From: Takakia lepidozioides
Taxonomy: Eukaryota; Streptophyta; Takakiopsida; Takakiales; Takakiaceae
Direction of reading: 5' to 3'
NCBI GenBank assembly: GCA_030704615.1
Contig: CM060733.1
Location: 72,356,001-72,416,000, forward strand
DNA length: 60,000 nucleotides
Part shown: positions 42,061 to 53,460 of the stretch, piece after piece
How the letters are laid out: every line of letters starts with the position of its first letter
How positions within the stretch are numbered: the stretch's first letter is position 1
Program-made: the position numbers and the translations under genes
The notes under the pieces: generated by a model
Seen by the model: the letters and a program-made list of their open reading frames with translations, nothing else
The model's database searches: none
What the model was told of the DNA's origin: nothing

Positions 42061-43651
42061 ATGCAAACCATGATATAATAAATTAATAGAAGTAGATGTA
42101 ATGATGAATAACCCCCCCACACAAACAATGAGGCTCAAGAAATGTTTCTCTCTTTGATCTGGGATAAGAACTAAGAAGGAATTCTCTACGTCTCAGCCAA
42201 TACATGTTATTGAGGCAATTCATTTTTGTTTTTGAAGTCTACTAAAGTAATTTGCTATCTAGAATACCAAGATAGGCAACCCATCAACAAGGCACAAGAA
42301 TAACAAGGACATTAGGGTTGGAAAGCCGGCAATCGATACAAAATAAACATGCAGTAAGGCCTCTATTCCCACCAGCCTATCTTGTGCAGAAGGTAGGTCT
42401 CTGTTGATGAACACTTCCTTCAAGTTATAAACTAGATTCTCCAACGTTGGATGCTTCATGTGGGTCCGTAGCTATCTAGACGACATCCAGACCCCAAAAC
42501 ATGATCAAAGCAAGAGAACATTACAATGTTGTCCAATATTGAGGTGACGATGACAGCCCATATCTGTTGCTTGCACAGATCAACCTCACTGTGCAAATGC
42601 CCTGCCATATAACATCAAGCATCATCTACTCTCCAACTTGTCATATAGAGAGACTTAAAAGTCACGGCGGTGAACTGATCCTCGCACCAACTCTAAACAT
42701 ACGATTGCTGCAGCTTCGAATTCACCTTTTCTCATGTGAAATTATAGGTCTATATGCTCCACTCCAAGCTAAAACATATTGCAAGATAGCACTTCCTAAC
42801 GTCCAAAAGAGAAACCCGACAGAAACTGATCAATATAGACAAGAAGAGAGCAAAATAGCTCACAACAACGCCATGAATATCTGCAACTCCATTTGACCCT
42901 TTCGCTGACTTTCTTCATGTCTAAACAAAGCCACTGGATGCTTATGTCTAACCATGCTAAGGTTGTGAATCCATCAACATCATGAATAGGGAAGATGAAA
43001 AGACAACAATAAAATACCAGAATCGTGCATAGCAAGCGTCATATATTCTAATAGGCTTGGAGATGAGAATTCTGCAGATTACTTGAGAATTAGTCTGGAG
43101 AAATATGTTGTTACAGATATGATATGTGGTATCCATACGTCTACGAATGACCACTACATGGTGTATGTGCAATCTGGAATCTGCAATCTGAAATCTGTTT
43201 TATATGGACTGTGAGTATGCAATATGGTATGTGGACGACCATGCTGTGTAATGTGCAATTTGCAACATTGTCATTGAAATTCAATTCATTTGCAACATCG
43301 TCGGCGGTGCAATGATATGACATCCCTTATCCCTCCATTATGCTTCCAACTATACTCAGTGAGCTCTCAGTGGCAACTTTTAAAAACACATGCATCATTG
43401 CACCTTTCGATGTCTACATGTGCTCGTGTCGCTATGTTCTGCAATCATCTTTTGAATGTGATCCCAACTCTCATTGTTATTTGGGGAGGGAGCAGGGTCT
43501 TCCCGTGGCAGCCTCTATGGCACTCACGTTGTGAGCTTATTTTTTCTTCCTTGTAATTGTAATAGTGAAACAAACAATTGTAATTGGGATGTATTCATTA
43601 CATTGAACAAAGTAGAGTCATTGGCAAAGAATTGAACTCCTTCAGAACACC
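42061..43651. other. no gene recognised
   Basis: AT-rich, short ORFs without domains. A small cluster of gcaatctg/gaatctgcaa words lies at 43165-43200. Confidence 0.4.
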
Positions 43652-44053
43652 TCACATTTCAGTAATCCTATGTCGCTGCAGAAGTGTATGAACGTCAGTG
43701 GGACCCATTGTACATTGGTGAATGCACGTGTCTCGGTGAGGATCACAAAACATCATGTGAATGTAGATGTAGTATAGGTGTTTGCACGGGACAAATTTGG
43801 GTCTTTTTCCAATAGAGCTTGATAACTTGTTCTGGAAGTCCGGGCATGTGCAATTTGGAAAATTCCCAATAGTTACCTCATAAGTCTTGTCGTGAACAAC
43901 AGAACCCGATGTCACCATACTGTACACTCGCCCATAGCCTGGAGGGGGGACATTGACAACTTGGGTCACCCGACACTGCAGGGATGCCTCGGCGTGAGAG
44001 CAGCCGCGCTCACGCCACGTCACCTTGAACGAATGCCACATCACCGGGCTCAC
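43652..44053 (-). CDS. SWIM zinc finger exon, copy 2
   Basis: 133 residues with an intact CxC..CxH: Cys68 and Cys70 in FPNCTCPDF, Cys90 and His92 in FVPCKHLYYIY. The upstream half (WHSFKVTWRERGCSHAEAS, RVYSMVTSGSVVHDKTYEV) matches how SWIM domains are introduced in MULE-family transposases. It lies about 450 bp downstream of the methyltransferase-like gene on the same strand, the same order as in copy 1, so the two probably belong to one element or one gene. The DDE core is not visible between them. Confidence 0.75.
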   Translation of the reverse strand: MSPVMWHSFKVTWRERGCSHAEASLQCRVTQVVNVPPPGYGRVYSMVTSGSVVHDKTYEVTIGNFPNCTCPDFQNKLSSSIGKRPKFVPCKHLYYIYIHMMFCDPHRDTCIHQCTMGPTDVHTLLQRHRITEM

Positions 44054-44522
44054 TCCACGTCATCGAGCTTAAAAGCCACGTCAACGCACCAATTAAGAAG
44101 CAGACTGTATTTCCGCGGAAGAGCACCCTCAACCGCGGAAACAAGTTTGACGAAATAATAAAAGGACGTGGTCATCCCCACCTGAAAGCAACAATTGAAT
44201 GCAGGATGGATGAATGTAGAGTGGATGAGAAATATATGGATATGTGGGAACAATGCAAGCGAATGGATGAATGTGGGATGGATGTTGAATGGTGGAAAAC
44301 ATTCTTGAATGGAGGATGCATGAATACACAATAGATGAATGCACAATGGATATGACATGAGTGTGAGGGGTTGAGGGGATGGATTCATGAAGATTGACAT
44401 TTGAATCCGAGTAGATTGTTTGAATCACCTTTTTTTTTTTTTCTGCCGGAACAAATGCAATGAGGCAAGGGAATTCAATGAGTTCCGAATAGGATATAAA
44501 TTGAACAAAATAAATGCGAAGT

Positions 44523-46436
44523 TCAGTCTGATCCAGAGTCAGTACAATGTATCCCCACGTCCACTGCATCCAAGTCCAAGAATTTCAGAACTCCGGATCT
44601 ACGATGGCTACTCCTGCGATCGGGCAATAAGAAGTCAGGGGATAGAGCCTCGGCCATTTCAAGTGCCATTACTTCGGCATAGACAGGAAGCACAAAAGTG
44701 GAAAGGGGACTGTCGAAAATAGTCTCAGCACAAATGGGGGTTTCTCCTGAAGATCCATCGCTGTCGTTCCTGCAAGTCAAAGCATGATAAAAGTTATTAC
44801 TGCAATTTTGATGTATGCAAAATTGAACTAGCACCCAAACTGGAATGACATTTCCATGGCCGACTTACTCACATGAGAAGTCGTTATTGATCTGCTTATC
44901 CTCGGTATCCTCATCATTTCTGATTTGAATTTGTTCGGTCTGTGTGCCAGACGTAGAGCCAGACACAAGAGGGAGGAGGAGACTCTTGAATAGTTTGGTG
45001 TCGCCCTCCATGCCAAAAAGGCTTCTCCCACCAACCTTGCAAGCACGGTAAGTTGCACCTGCCAAGACAGAAAGCCTCAAGAAGGTTGTAGAGGATGCAA
45101 AATCGGATGCAAACTGGAAGACCTTCAGAATGGAAACAGTATTGAACCAACGAACCTGTGGATAGTGTGAGGTCGACCACCCTTGCAGAATGGTGGCTGC
45201 ATGACTCCAAGAGCGTCTGCATGAATGTTGGGGTTCTCTCCCTTGCACCTCTCCACGGAAACCCGTCTGGTCTTTTGGCTGTCTGACTGGAGTGCATGAA
45301 ATTGTACAACATGTCATCCACATGCGGTTCATATGGGGGGTTGACAAAACACCCCTGGTCGGAAATTTCAAAGCTGCGAACGGATGAAGGTGTTTTGGAA
45401 GTGCGAATCCGCCTCAGGCAGATTGCCTCAAACATCCTTGTCTGGCAAAGATGCAAGGTAGGAGTGAGACATAGAAATTCGAAAGAAATTCTGGCGCAGG
45501 AAAGAACAGAACATGGACTGCAAATGTAAACTACAATGGAATGTTTTTGTGATGATCGGTGCCGATCATCACATATGGTGGTAGAGCAAGCCAGCAGAAA
45601 CAACTGAAAAGACATTGGGAAACAGTTCAGAGTAGGGCGGTGCCATACCAGCTGTCCAGGGCAACCACCTTTCAAAAGGTATAGGATGTTCACACAATTC
45701 CATGTCCTCATAATTTCGAACCCAGACGACTTCAGGTATGATGCCAGACCCTTACGACTATCCTTATCACATGATTGGAAGAGCAAAAGCGTTCCTGCAT
45801 CTATAAGGAAATTATTGCAGAAGCCGAATACCCAACTCCAGTAGTTCTCATCGAATCTGTTCCAGGATGGAGTCTTTCCCTTTGGAGGAACGTCGGGGAC
45901 AGGCAGGCCGTCTGGGATGTCAAAGATGACCATGTCAGCGGCAAAGGGTTTTTGAACACCGCATACAAATGAGGGACCATTGCTCACCTGCAGCATACCG
46001 GTATAATTTCAAGTCAAACAGAAATGAGGGTCCCAACAGAAACCATCATCTACATTGGCATACACAAAATTCGAAAGTCCCATGTGAAGAGAAAGATTCT
46101 TACCAGATTAAGAAATGAAATCATGTTATCCCAAGTTGGTGATGGCACCCCCGAGTAACTCTTTCTCTGAGTCTCCATCATCGCCAACCATCCCTCATTC
46201 ACAATCTTGATCTGCCCTGCCAAGTCCGCACGAGAAGGGTGTGGCTTGGCATCGAATGGACATTGAACAACGAGGGTGTACCTCCCAGCGGTCTCATCTT
46301 TCTCCTTGTCCTCACCTTTCTCCTTTTCCGTCTCTTTCTCCTTCGCCTTCTCCTTCCCCTTAGCCTTCTCCTTCTCTTTGTCCTTAGGCTTCCCAGGTGA
46401 CTTGGCTACTACCTCCGGAGCCTTTGGAACTTTCCC
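44523..46436 (-). CDS. DNA methyltransferase-like gene in a mobile element, copy 2
   Basis: Exons inferred from GT..AG pairs: 46436-46104 (Lys/Glu-rich lead, then VVQCPFDAKPHPSRADLAGQ), 45987-45649, 45441-45156, 45058-44873 and 44769-44523. Exon 2 carries ADMVIFDIPDG (position of motif IV), NYWSWVFGFCNNFL, AGTLLLFQSCD and LASYLKSSGF. Exon 3 has CFVNPPYEPHVDDM and ends VVDLTLSTG, which continues in exon 4 as ATYRACKVGGRSLFGMEGD: a motif I-like SAM-binding loop followed by an acidic strand end. Order IV then I is that of beta-class amino-methyltransferases. The canonical DPPY reads DIPDG, so activity is doubtful. Presumed role: N-methylation of DNA. The 5' end abuts gag sequence, so the true start may be lost. 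Confidence 0.65.
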
Positions 46437-47841
46437 CTTTCTGTTGGTGCTGGTCCTTGAGGACTTGTTGTTTTAGTGGTGGAACTCCCACCAAGTGTTG
46501 GCCCCTGAGCACTCCCTGCTACTGGCCCCTCTATACTTACAGTATCCCCAGCTCCAGTTGCACTACTTCCCACACTCCCTGTCCCTCCAGAGCTAGATCC
46601 AAGCTGCCTGCCTGATCCCCCTGAGCCGACACCTTTGTTGGCGTGTGATTCAAGTGCTCCACTTGATCCAGGTCCAATAGGTTGGGATGTCCTGGTTGTA
46701 GTCTCAACCTCAACTGTTGGGTCTACTTCTTCATACTCTTCATCTTCCAAATTCTTCTCTCTGTTTTCATCTTCCAAGTTCTTCTCTTGGATTTCCTCTT
46801 CCTCACTCATATAACTCAATTGAAGTGGTGTTGGAGAGTCTGAACTCTCCGTTGGCTCTGCCACATCTTCCTCTTCTTCTTTGTCTTGTGATTCAAAAAC
46901 TGGAGTTCCTGCTTTTGGTGTCCCATACCAACTCTGATCAAAGATTTCTGTCAAATCTTTAATCCAGGGATGTACCTCAGATCTTTCCCCTTGTAGCTGA
47001 TCTTCTTCCTGTATCAAATCCCTTAATCTTTCTTGTAAAGAATAAGAAGGAGTGGCATCCAACTCTGGTTCCTCTGGTATGGGTGATGTACTCTCTGGTC
47101 TTAATGGTGTGAGAGGTCCAGATGATTCCCCTATGTCTATTTCTCTCTCCCAAAGATATGGATAATTAGCTTTCAGATAACGTTCTCTTTTTGATGAATA
47201 TCTGTGGAGTCTAGCTTCTCTTTCATCACTCATGTCCCATGTCTTTCATATCTTTAATGAGGCAATAACCAAAACTCTCTTTTGTAGTATCTCTCGTATA
47301 TGCCTGGATTTCTTTCAAGCTTTAATGCACCCTTGGCTATACTAGAAGTCTCCGTTATCATATAACCATATGGCAAGCACGTCTGAAAAGCTGTTCTTGG
47401 TGTAAGTTTGATCCATAGGATATCCTTAGGAATCCAATTCTTTACCAATACAAGTTCTTCATGCATGTGAGTGTAAACATTCACTTTCCGTTCCTCCCAA
47501 CTTTCAAACTCCACTCATTTAATGGATAGTAATGCTATCACATAAACCAGTGTTGGTAACCAACTTGCTCTCCCTCTATAGGCCACTTGATAAATCTTTA
47601 TCACTCCTTTCTCCAGACCCCACTTAGGATCAGCATCATGCACTCGCTTAAGAATGTTTTCTTTGCAACCGTCTGGCAATTCCAAGAACCTCTGAAAGAA
47701 TTGTTTGGACAATCTTTCTTTCTCAGTTCCACAGGGAATTTGATTCACATCAAATTCTTTGATTCTCCAACCACCATGATCCCACCAGATGCCCGTCACA
47801 TCTGGTTGTTCTTGACCCAGTTCCCCAGTATGGTCGCCAAA
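46437..47841 (-). pseudogene. 5' internal part of a third LTR element (leader ORF and gag)
   Basis: From the PBS (47824-47839) it reads the leader ORF, interrupted by a stop near 47515, then gag from 47233 to about 46440 in one open frame, including the Gly/Ser-rich linker. Homology to the complete element stops near the equivalent of 8603, before the capsid domain, where the methyltransferase-like gene begins on the same strand. Confidence 0.85.
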
Positions 47842-48768
47842 TGTTGAGCGGCTTTTACTCACCCATCCCTTCGCTATCCGAGGTGGAAACTCTAAGATAG
47901 AAGAGTTGGATATCTCTAAGCACTCAGCCCGCTCAGAACAATCAGTCATGACCTACAGCTAGTGTATCATGGGGGTACTTCCTATTTGTATTCCTTCTCA
48001 CCTTCATATTAGCAAGTTACCTTACTGTCTATGTTTAAGTATCAGATTGCTTCAGCAATCTACCAGGTTCCAATCACTCATCCATTCATTCCACAGCTTC
48101 ACTCAGGTCTCTCTACACGGTGTGAGTATGGAATATGTATCAGATTAATATTTATCCAGTATCAGGCCGAAGCCTGCTCTACAGTACAAATCTACAGCTT
48201 GCATGAATCAAGCATCATCAGTTTGTGTCTCCTCCTCCACTGTGCTCTCCATCCCTCAGCTCCAGATCGTCCTTCTCTCCCCCGATGACCAAGTCGTGAT
48301 CCCCAAGAAGTGTCCCTCCATGTTACTACTTTGCCTATTCTACCTGCAAGCTGTTCTAACTGCCTAACTAACTAACTGTCATCCAGACAGAATGCACGTT
48401 CCCTCTGCAGATGTCGTTCCCACACAGTCGTTCCCTGCCACTACTAACCGTTCCCTGTGAATGTTGTGATGGGTTGTGCCAAATTATGTCGGGCTGTGAC
48501 TATGCCAAGCTGTGACTGGCTGTGTCGGGCTGTGTCGGGCTGTGATAGACTGTGATATGCTGTGATAGGCTGTGTCCGACTGTGTAAGGTTGTGTAAGGC
48601 TGTGACAAGCTGTGTCCGACTGTGTAAGGCTGTGTCAGGCTGTGACAGACTGTCTACCACCCCTAAGGCCTGTGTTGGTCTAAGTCTACCATCCATAAAT
48701 CTGCACAAAAATTAAGGGTACCCCATAGAACCCGTAAAACTGTCTAAGTCGCAGACAGCCCTCTAACA
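47842..48768 (-). repeat. 5' LTR of the third element (minus strand)
   Basis: On the minus strand it starts tgttagagggctgtctgcga at 48768, contains the CACAGCC-type array (48470-48660) and ends gccgctcaaca at 47842, followed by the PBS tggcgaccatactgggga. 927 bp. Confidence 0.9.
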
Positions 48769-48858
48769 GAGGCAGAAGAATTTATTAAGAAAGTGTCATT
48801 CAACCCAGGTGATTCGGTGTGGGGGGCCTTGATTGGTGCATGTAGCCTTCATGGGTGA
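48769..48858 (+). pseudogene. PPR protein fragment (PLS class, near the E motif)
   Basis: Thirty codons directly abutting the LTR read EAEEFIKKVSFNPGDSVW followed by GALIGACSLHG and a stop. This is the typical last PPR/E1 segment of plant PLS-type pentatricopeptide proteins (usually WgaLLgACr.HGN), which act in organelle RNA editing. No further PPR sequence is seen downstream; the rest was presumably removed or lies elsewhere. Confidence 0.7.
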
Positions 48859-50978
48859 AAGGGCTTAGATAGTATGGATTGCTTCATATGTAGATATCAA
48901 GGGGGGAGCAGGTGGAAGGCTGGAAGGTTTCGAAGAGGGGGTGCCTTGCCCACTTTGGTTGCACCTATTGTTCACTTTCAAGAGGCGGTTGCTTAATATG
49001 AGTCGGAAGCCCCTATTTCTGGCTATGGATGCCAATAGAGGGGAGAGATATGGCGACAAGGTTAGTGACATCTTACTTTGTCTTTCTAATTTCCTTCTCT
49101 TCAACGTAATAAGAACCTTGTCAACCAAGTCATGGTTCACCAGTAGGGGCCAAGTGATTGTAAGACACAATCTTGAACTGTCAACGCTTTGGAGGAGATC
49201 TCGTCTTAGTACTACACTCCTGTCTATCACAAGCATGATACAAGATTTGTGGCAAGCAATAATTCATATTTCTCTTTAAGGCGAACAACATAAATGCTAT
49301 TGCTCTGCGGAGAGAAGGCTTGTTGATTTCTTGTTTTGCTTTGCTCACCCGGCTCTATAATGGATGTTAAGATTTGATTGATTGGTTGGTTGACTAAGTT
49401 TACATCTCTTTTATGTATAAGTAGTTAAACGCAGACACAAAACCTTGAAACACTGCCAAGAATTGGTTACGTGGTAAAATGGATATATATAGCTTGGCCA
49501 TCTGCATTTCAGAGGACCTTGTTATAGCTATCAATTTGTAAATTGGGACAACTGTGACTGAGTAGAGTGAAATAGCTTTAGAATAGCTGGTCAATACAAC
49601 TGCAGATATTGAAAAGTGAATGGAGACTTGAAAGTGTGTCAACCTGTTAGTTGTGTTGAAATCATTGAGATTAATGTGGGGTTGGAGTGCAGGCCTGCAT
49701 TTCCCATTCAATTAGCACCACACTTGGAGGAAGGTGAAAGTGCAGGGAGGCATGAGCATGGTCACATGTGTGTGACCACTGTTGAGATTTGCCCAACACC
49801 ATCATCTTTGAAGATTTTGAACGGTAAGCAAATTGGTGCCTTTCGAAAGCCAGATAAGAGATTGCCCACCTCCTGACATCTATGTAGTTCCCGAGCTGTG
49901 GTCTTAACTACCAAGCAAATCAATTACATCATGTCTTTTTTTCTGGATTGCAAAAGCAATCAAAGGGAGTGTGATTTGCTGTTGGTAAACAGCCATGGTG
50001 TTGCATGCTTTTCATGACCTGCCATATCCTGTCTTCCACCCTTGAGACTTGGCGTAAAATGTAAAATTGGTAAATTTGAATTCCATTATGTTTGTATCCA
50101 TAGGGTCCACACTTGGATGGTGGGAAATCTGCTTCAAAATAATTTCCCTGCATGGCAATTTCCATGTCTGCGATAAGTTCAAACCTGGGGTTCCACAAGG
50201 ATCAATAACCTGTTGGGTTGTTGATTGGCTTTGATGGATGCAGGGGAGGCCATTTCAACATCTTTTTTTGCTGGGGTTGCCACTAAGAGCCAGAGACTCA
50301 GAAGTTAAAGCTTTGAGCTCTTGCAAGCTATAGATGACAGTCTATACTAAGCTATGGCTTGCCTCCACACCAAAGGAGTAATCTTGAAGCAGCTTGGACT
50401 AAATTGCGGAAAGAAGGTGATAATCCCTCTTTCAGCATCTACCTTAATATAGTATTGCAATGTTGGGGCTCAACACACAATGTGATTTGATAAACTGATA
50501 CAATAAACAATTTCAATGTCGTAATCACTGCAAATTGACAGAAAAAAATAGTGGTACCTGGGCTGGCTGAGCTGAGCTGAGCTGGGCTGAGCTGGGCTGA
50601 GTTGGGCTGGTTCGCAGCTGGATTACCCAAAAATGGATTTCCCTTTCCCAATTCCAAGGTCGCGCAAATCACTGCTGTATAACTAAGGTCATCATGGATA
50701 AGAGTCTCAAGTTGGACCAGGCGAGCCTACAAAGTTGTCCAGCAAAATGCTCAAACAACAGCCTGGGATTGGAGGAACCCAGTTGCCCCACTCTGCAAAA
50801 GCAAATGCTAAACCTTTCATACATTATTTTGAAGTATATCTAATCTGACCTGTGCCAGTTCCAACTGATGGTATCCAAAAGACATATCAGGAGCATACAT
50901 TGGGTGAGGCGGCCACTGGTGGACTCTCGGTTTACCTATGTACTTGTAGGTTGACAGGTGCTAGTTAGCAATTGTTGC
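48859..50978. other. intergenic region, no gene recognised
   Basis: A frame at 49616-49876 plus ends near a gtaagc donor and could be a stray exon, but nothing was recognised. A gctga/gctgg microsatellite lies at about 50560-50613. Confidence 0.35.
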
Positions 50979-53151
50979 TTAAGCTGACAGGTGCAGTAAA
51001 GCTGCAAATCCAAATCTCGTGTTCCAAATCTTGTTCCAAATCCTAAGTTGATTTCTTGGTGGGATACAGAGGGAATTGTGAATCCGAAACAAAATGCGGC
51101 CACGAAGTGAAGTAGGATCTGTGATCTTGTTCAATTCAAAAGATGAGGATGATAATTGGATTCCCATGAAGGTGGAGAGTAACTCTTGGGTAGCATTGAT
51201 GCCGCGTACCTCCTGCTCTCCGTTTTTTAGGGAAGTTTGACTTCGGTGTTTGCTCCTCTAGTAATCGACCTCTCAAAATCAACGGTGCATACTTTCCATC
51301 AATTGCAACCCGCACGTTATAAGGAGGCTGCTTGCTCAATGGCAAATTCGTGATCTCCGACAATGCCATTCTCAGTAGCTGAGTGCCTGAAGGTAAAAAA
51401 CCAGTATCATGTTTGTTAATTCCTCTTAATCCCAAACTAATTAATGGAGTGCTCCAATTTTACAAAAACCAGCCGTTTGTTAATTCCTTGATATTGTCTG
51501 ATGGAGTGCTCCAATTTTACAAAAGTTGTGAGGGTATTAGGAATTGCCTGAAGTTCATATGCTGATCGCACGTCTGGATTTGGTATATGACCTGCGGTAA
51601 CACTTCATAAAGTGTGGCTTCTGTTATCTGATTCAAGTACCGATTTATTTGATTTAGCTTCAATTCAGAGATACGGCCATATACATCTACAATAACTTTT
51701 CCACTTTGTGAAGGAGCCAAGTGATTTTGGTTCTATCTTTGGCTACTTTGGTGTGAGGGGTTCAGAGCACATTGTTTGTCTCATTTTTCTTGTATCAGGG
51801 GTTAGCTCACCAGGTGAGGTATTGCCATACAATTTTTGGTTTGCAATCAGAATAAACCAGCATAAGAAGTTTTCCCAATCCATTCCCCGTTTTAAACATA
51901 ATTTATGAAGGGCCAGCCAAGTGGGGAAACAAGTTGTTATCCAGCACCTGAGCTCAGCTGATCCCTCATTTCCATGGAGGTTAGCTATTTCATGAGCATG
52001 AGCGGCATGAGCGGAGTAGTAAGACAATCGGTTTTCACGAGCAGAAGTACAAATTCTGGAAATAAAAAACATTTAAAAACATTATTTTAATGGAACGTGT
52101 CAGAAAAAAAAAAATACTCATTGTTTGAAGTACAAATTGTAGTTTCGAGAGCCGTGCTCATGATATTTTGTCTTCCGCTCATGCGAATTCCGAGCGACAT
52201 CTGCAAAAATGGCGCCGAATTTCGCGGTAATAGGTTCCGCAAGTAGAGAAATCGGCGACGTATTGCGCGGTAATAGATGTCTCCGCCGAAAAATGGTGCC
52301 GAATTTTGTGGTTATAGGTCCCAACATGATTGAAGTGTAAGCCCAAAATTTGGAAATGTGGCGCCGAATTTCGGTACATGGTGCCGGGCATTGCACAGAT
52401 GTTGGGCAGTTCTGGGCCATGTAACCAGAAGGCATGTAACCGATTTAATTGCGAACTTGTTGTAGTCCAGCCCAGCCAGCTCCGAGCGGTGTCCCTCCAT
52501 GTGAAGCCCTCGCAGAATTTCAAGAATGGATCGAACTGCTATGTTCGTGCTGGGAATATGACTCCCTCGTCTGTTGATGTCCATTGAGGACTTGCCTGAT
52601 CTCCAGGATGATCTCGGAACTTCCATGACCTCGGACAGGTTGTGAACAACCCGGTTCTCGCTTGTCTTCATTGATGGGTTCAGCTCTGGATTTACTTCGT
52701 TGCGGACTTCTCTCTTTGAGGTACCCACTCTCTGATTCGCGGATTGTTTCGTAGAAGGCGCCAGGATAGAAGGTGCATTTGGCGGGCAAATGAAGTCCCC
52801 AACAGCCCTGTATATGACGTTGTCCGATGGTGGAACTCGCCATTCCCTGCCATCGCCGAAATCATCGTGGAGCACAACAATACTTTCGACTACAACTCCG
52901 TTTGAATCCTTCATTTCCTCCTCCAAAAATATCGACCCCGGTTTCAGATGGTATCGAACGCAGAGATATTTCTCCATCACCCGGCAGATCTCCCCTCTGC
53001 ACGGAAATGTAGCTCTATGCTCGTGAGGAGGGCAGTACACTATAGCGCTCGGGTTTTCTGCCATGGGAGATGTGCACACAAGACTGCCAGGACCAAGCGC
53101 CCTGGGAGAAGGGGGGATGATAGCGAGGGGAAGGAATGCAGATCCGCACAT
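50979..53151 (-). CDS. uncharacterised multi-exon host gene
   Basis: First exon from 53151 (or the Met at 53064: MAENPSAIVYCPPHEHRATF) with CRVMEKYLCVRYHLKPGSIF and VVLHDDFGDGREWRVPP, then a polar stretch to about 52450. Next exon about 52058-51816 (acceptor tttatttccag, donor gtgagc) with CWITTCFPTWLALHKLCL and WENFLCWFILIANQ. Then about 51707-51598 (GKVIVDVYGRISELKLNQ) and about 51398-51273 (acceptor ttttaccttcag; RMALSEITNLPLSKQPPYNV). Possible end exon 51167-50979. Good splice signals and no transposon motifs suggest a host gene. I do not recognise the family. Exon limits are approximate. Confidence 0.5.
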
Positions 53152-53460
53152 AGCGGTCCAAACCGTGGACCGCTGCGGTTAAAACCGGCGTCCGCCGGTC
53201 CGTCTCAACTCTTGGTTATCCCGCGGGTAAAGACCCGCACCCTGCTCGCACGCTTCAGGGACTCACGCCTGAGCCACGCGGCTGATGTATTTGATCTCAG
53301 TACGACTTAAGGTCAGCATTGGGGCCCCGCTCCCCGTACGTCGTGGCTGGGCCACGGCTGCCTCCACGCTTCAAGTAATCGAGTGCCTATTCTCTAGGCG
53401 CAGCACCCAGGCTCCTCCCGGGCTGCTCGCGACTTTGGGCAGCTGCTGTCAAGCAAATTT
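53152..53460. promoter_or_regulatory. GC-rich, hairpin-dense 5' flank of the uncharacterised gene
   Basis: Contains agcggtcca/tggaccgct (9-bp perfect inverted repeat, about 53151-53173), ccggcg/cgccgg, and gcgggt/acccgc with a 4-nt loop, all within 90 bp, followed by more GC-rich sequence. Location suggests promoter or leader; tRNA or SINE origin was considered but no cloverleaf was found. Confidence 0.35.

Noticed and set aside
53152-53460. tRNA or tRNA-derived SINE
   Set aside because: No cloverleaf, anticodon stem or reliable A/B boxes could be drawn; only isolated hairpins.
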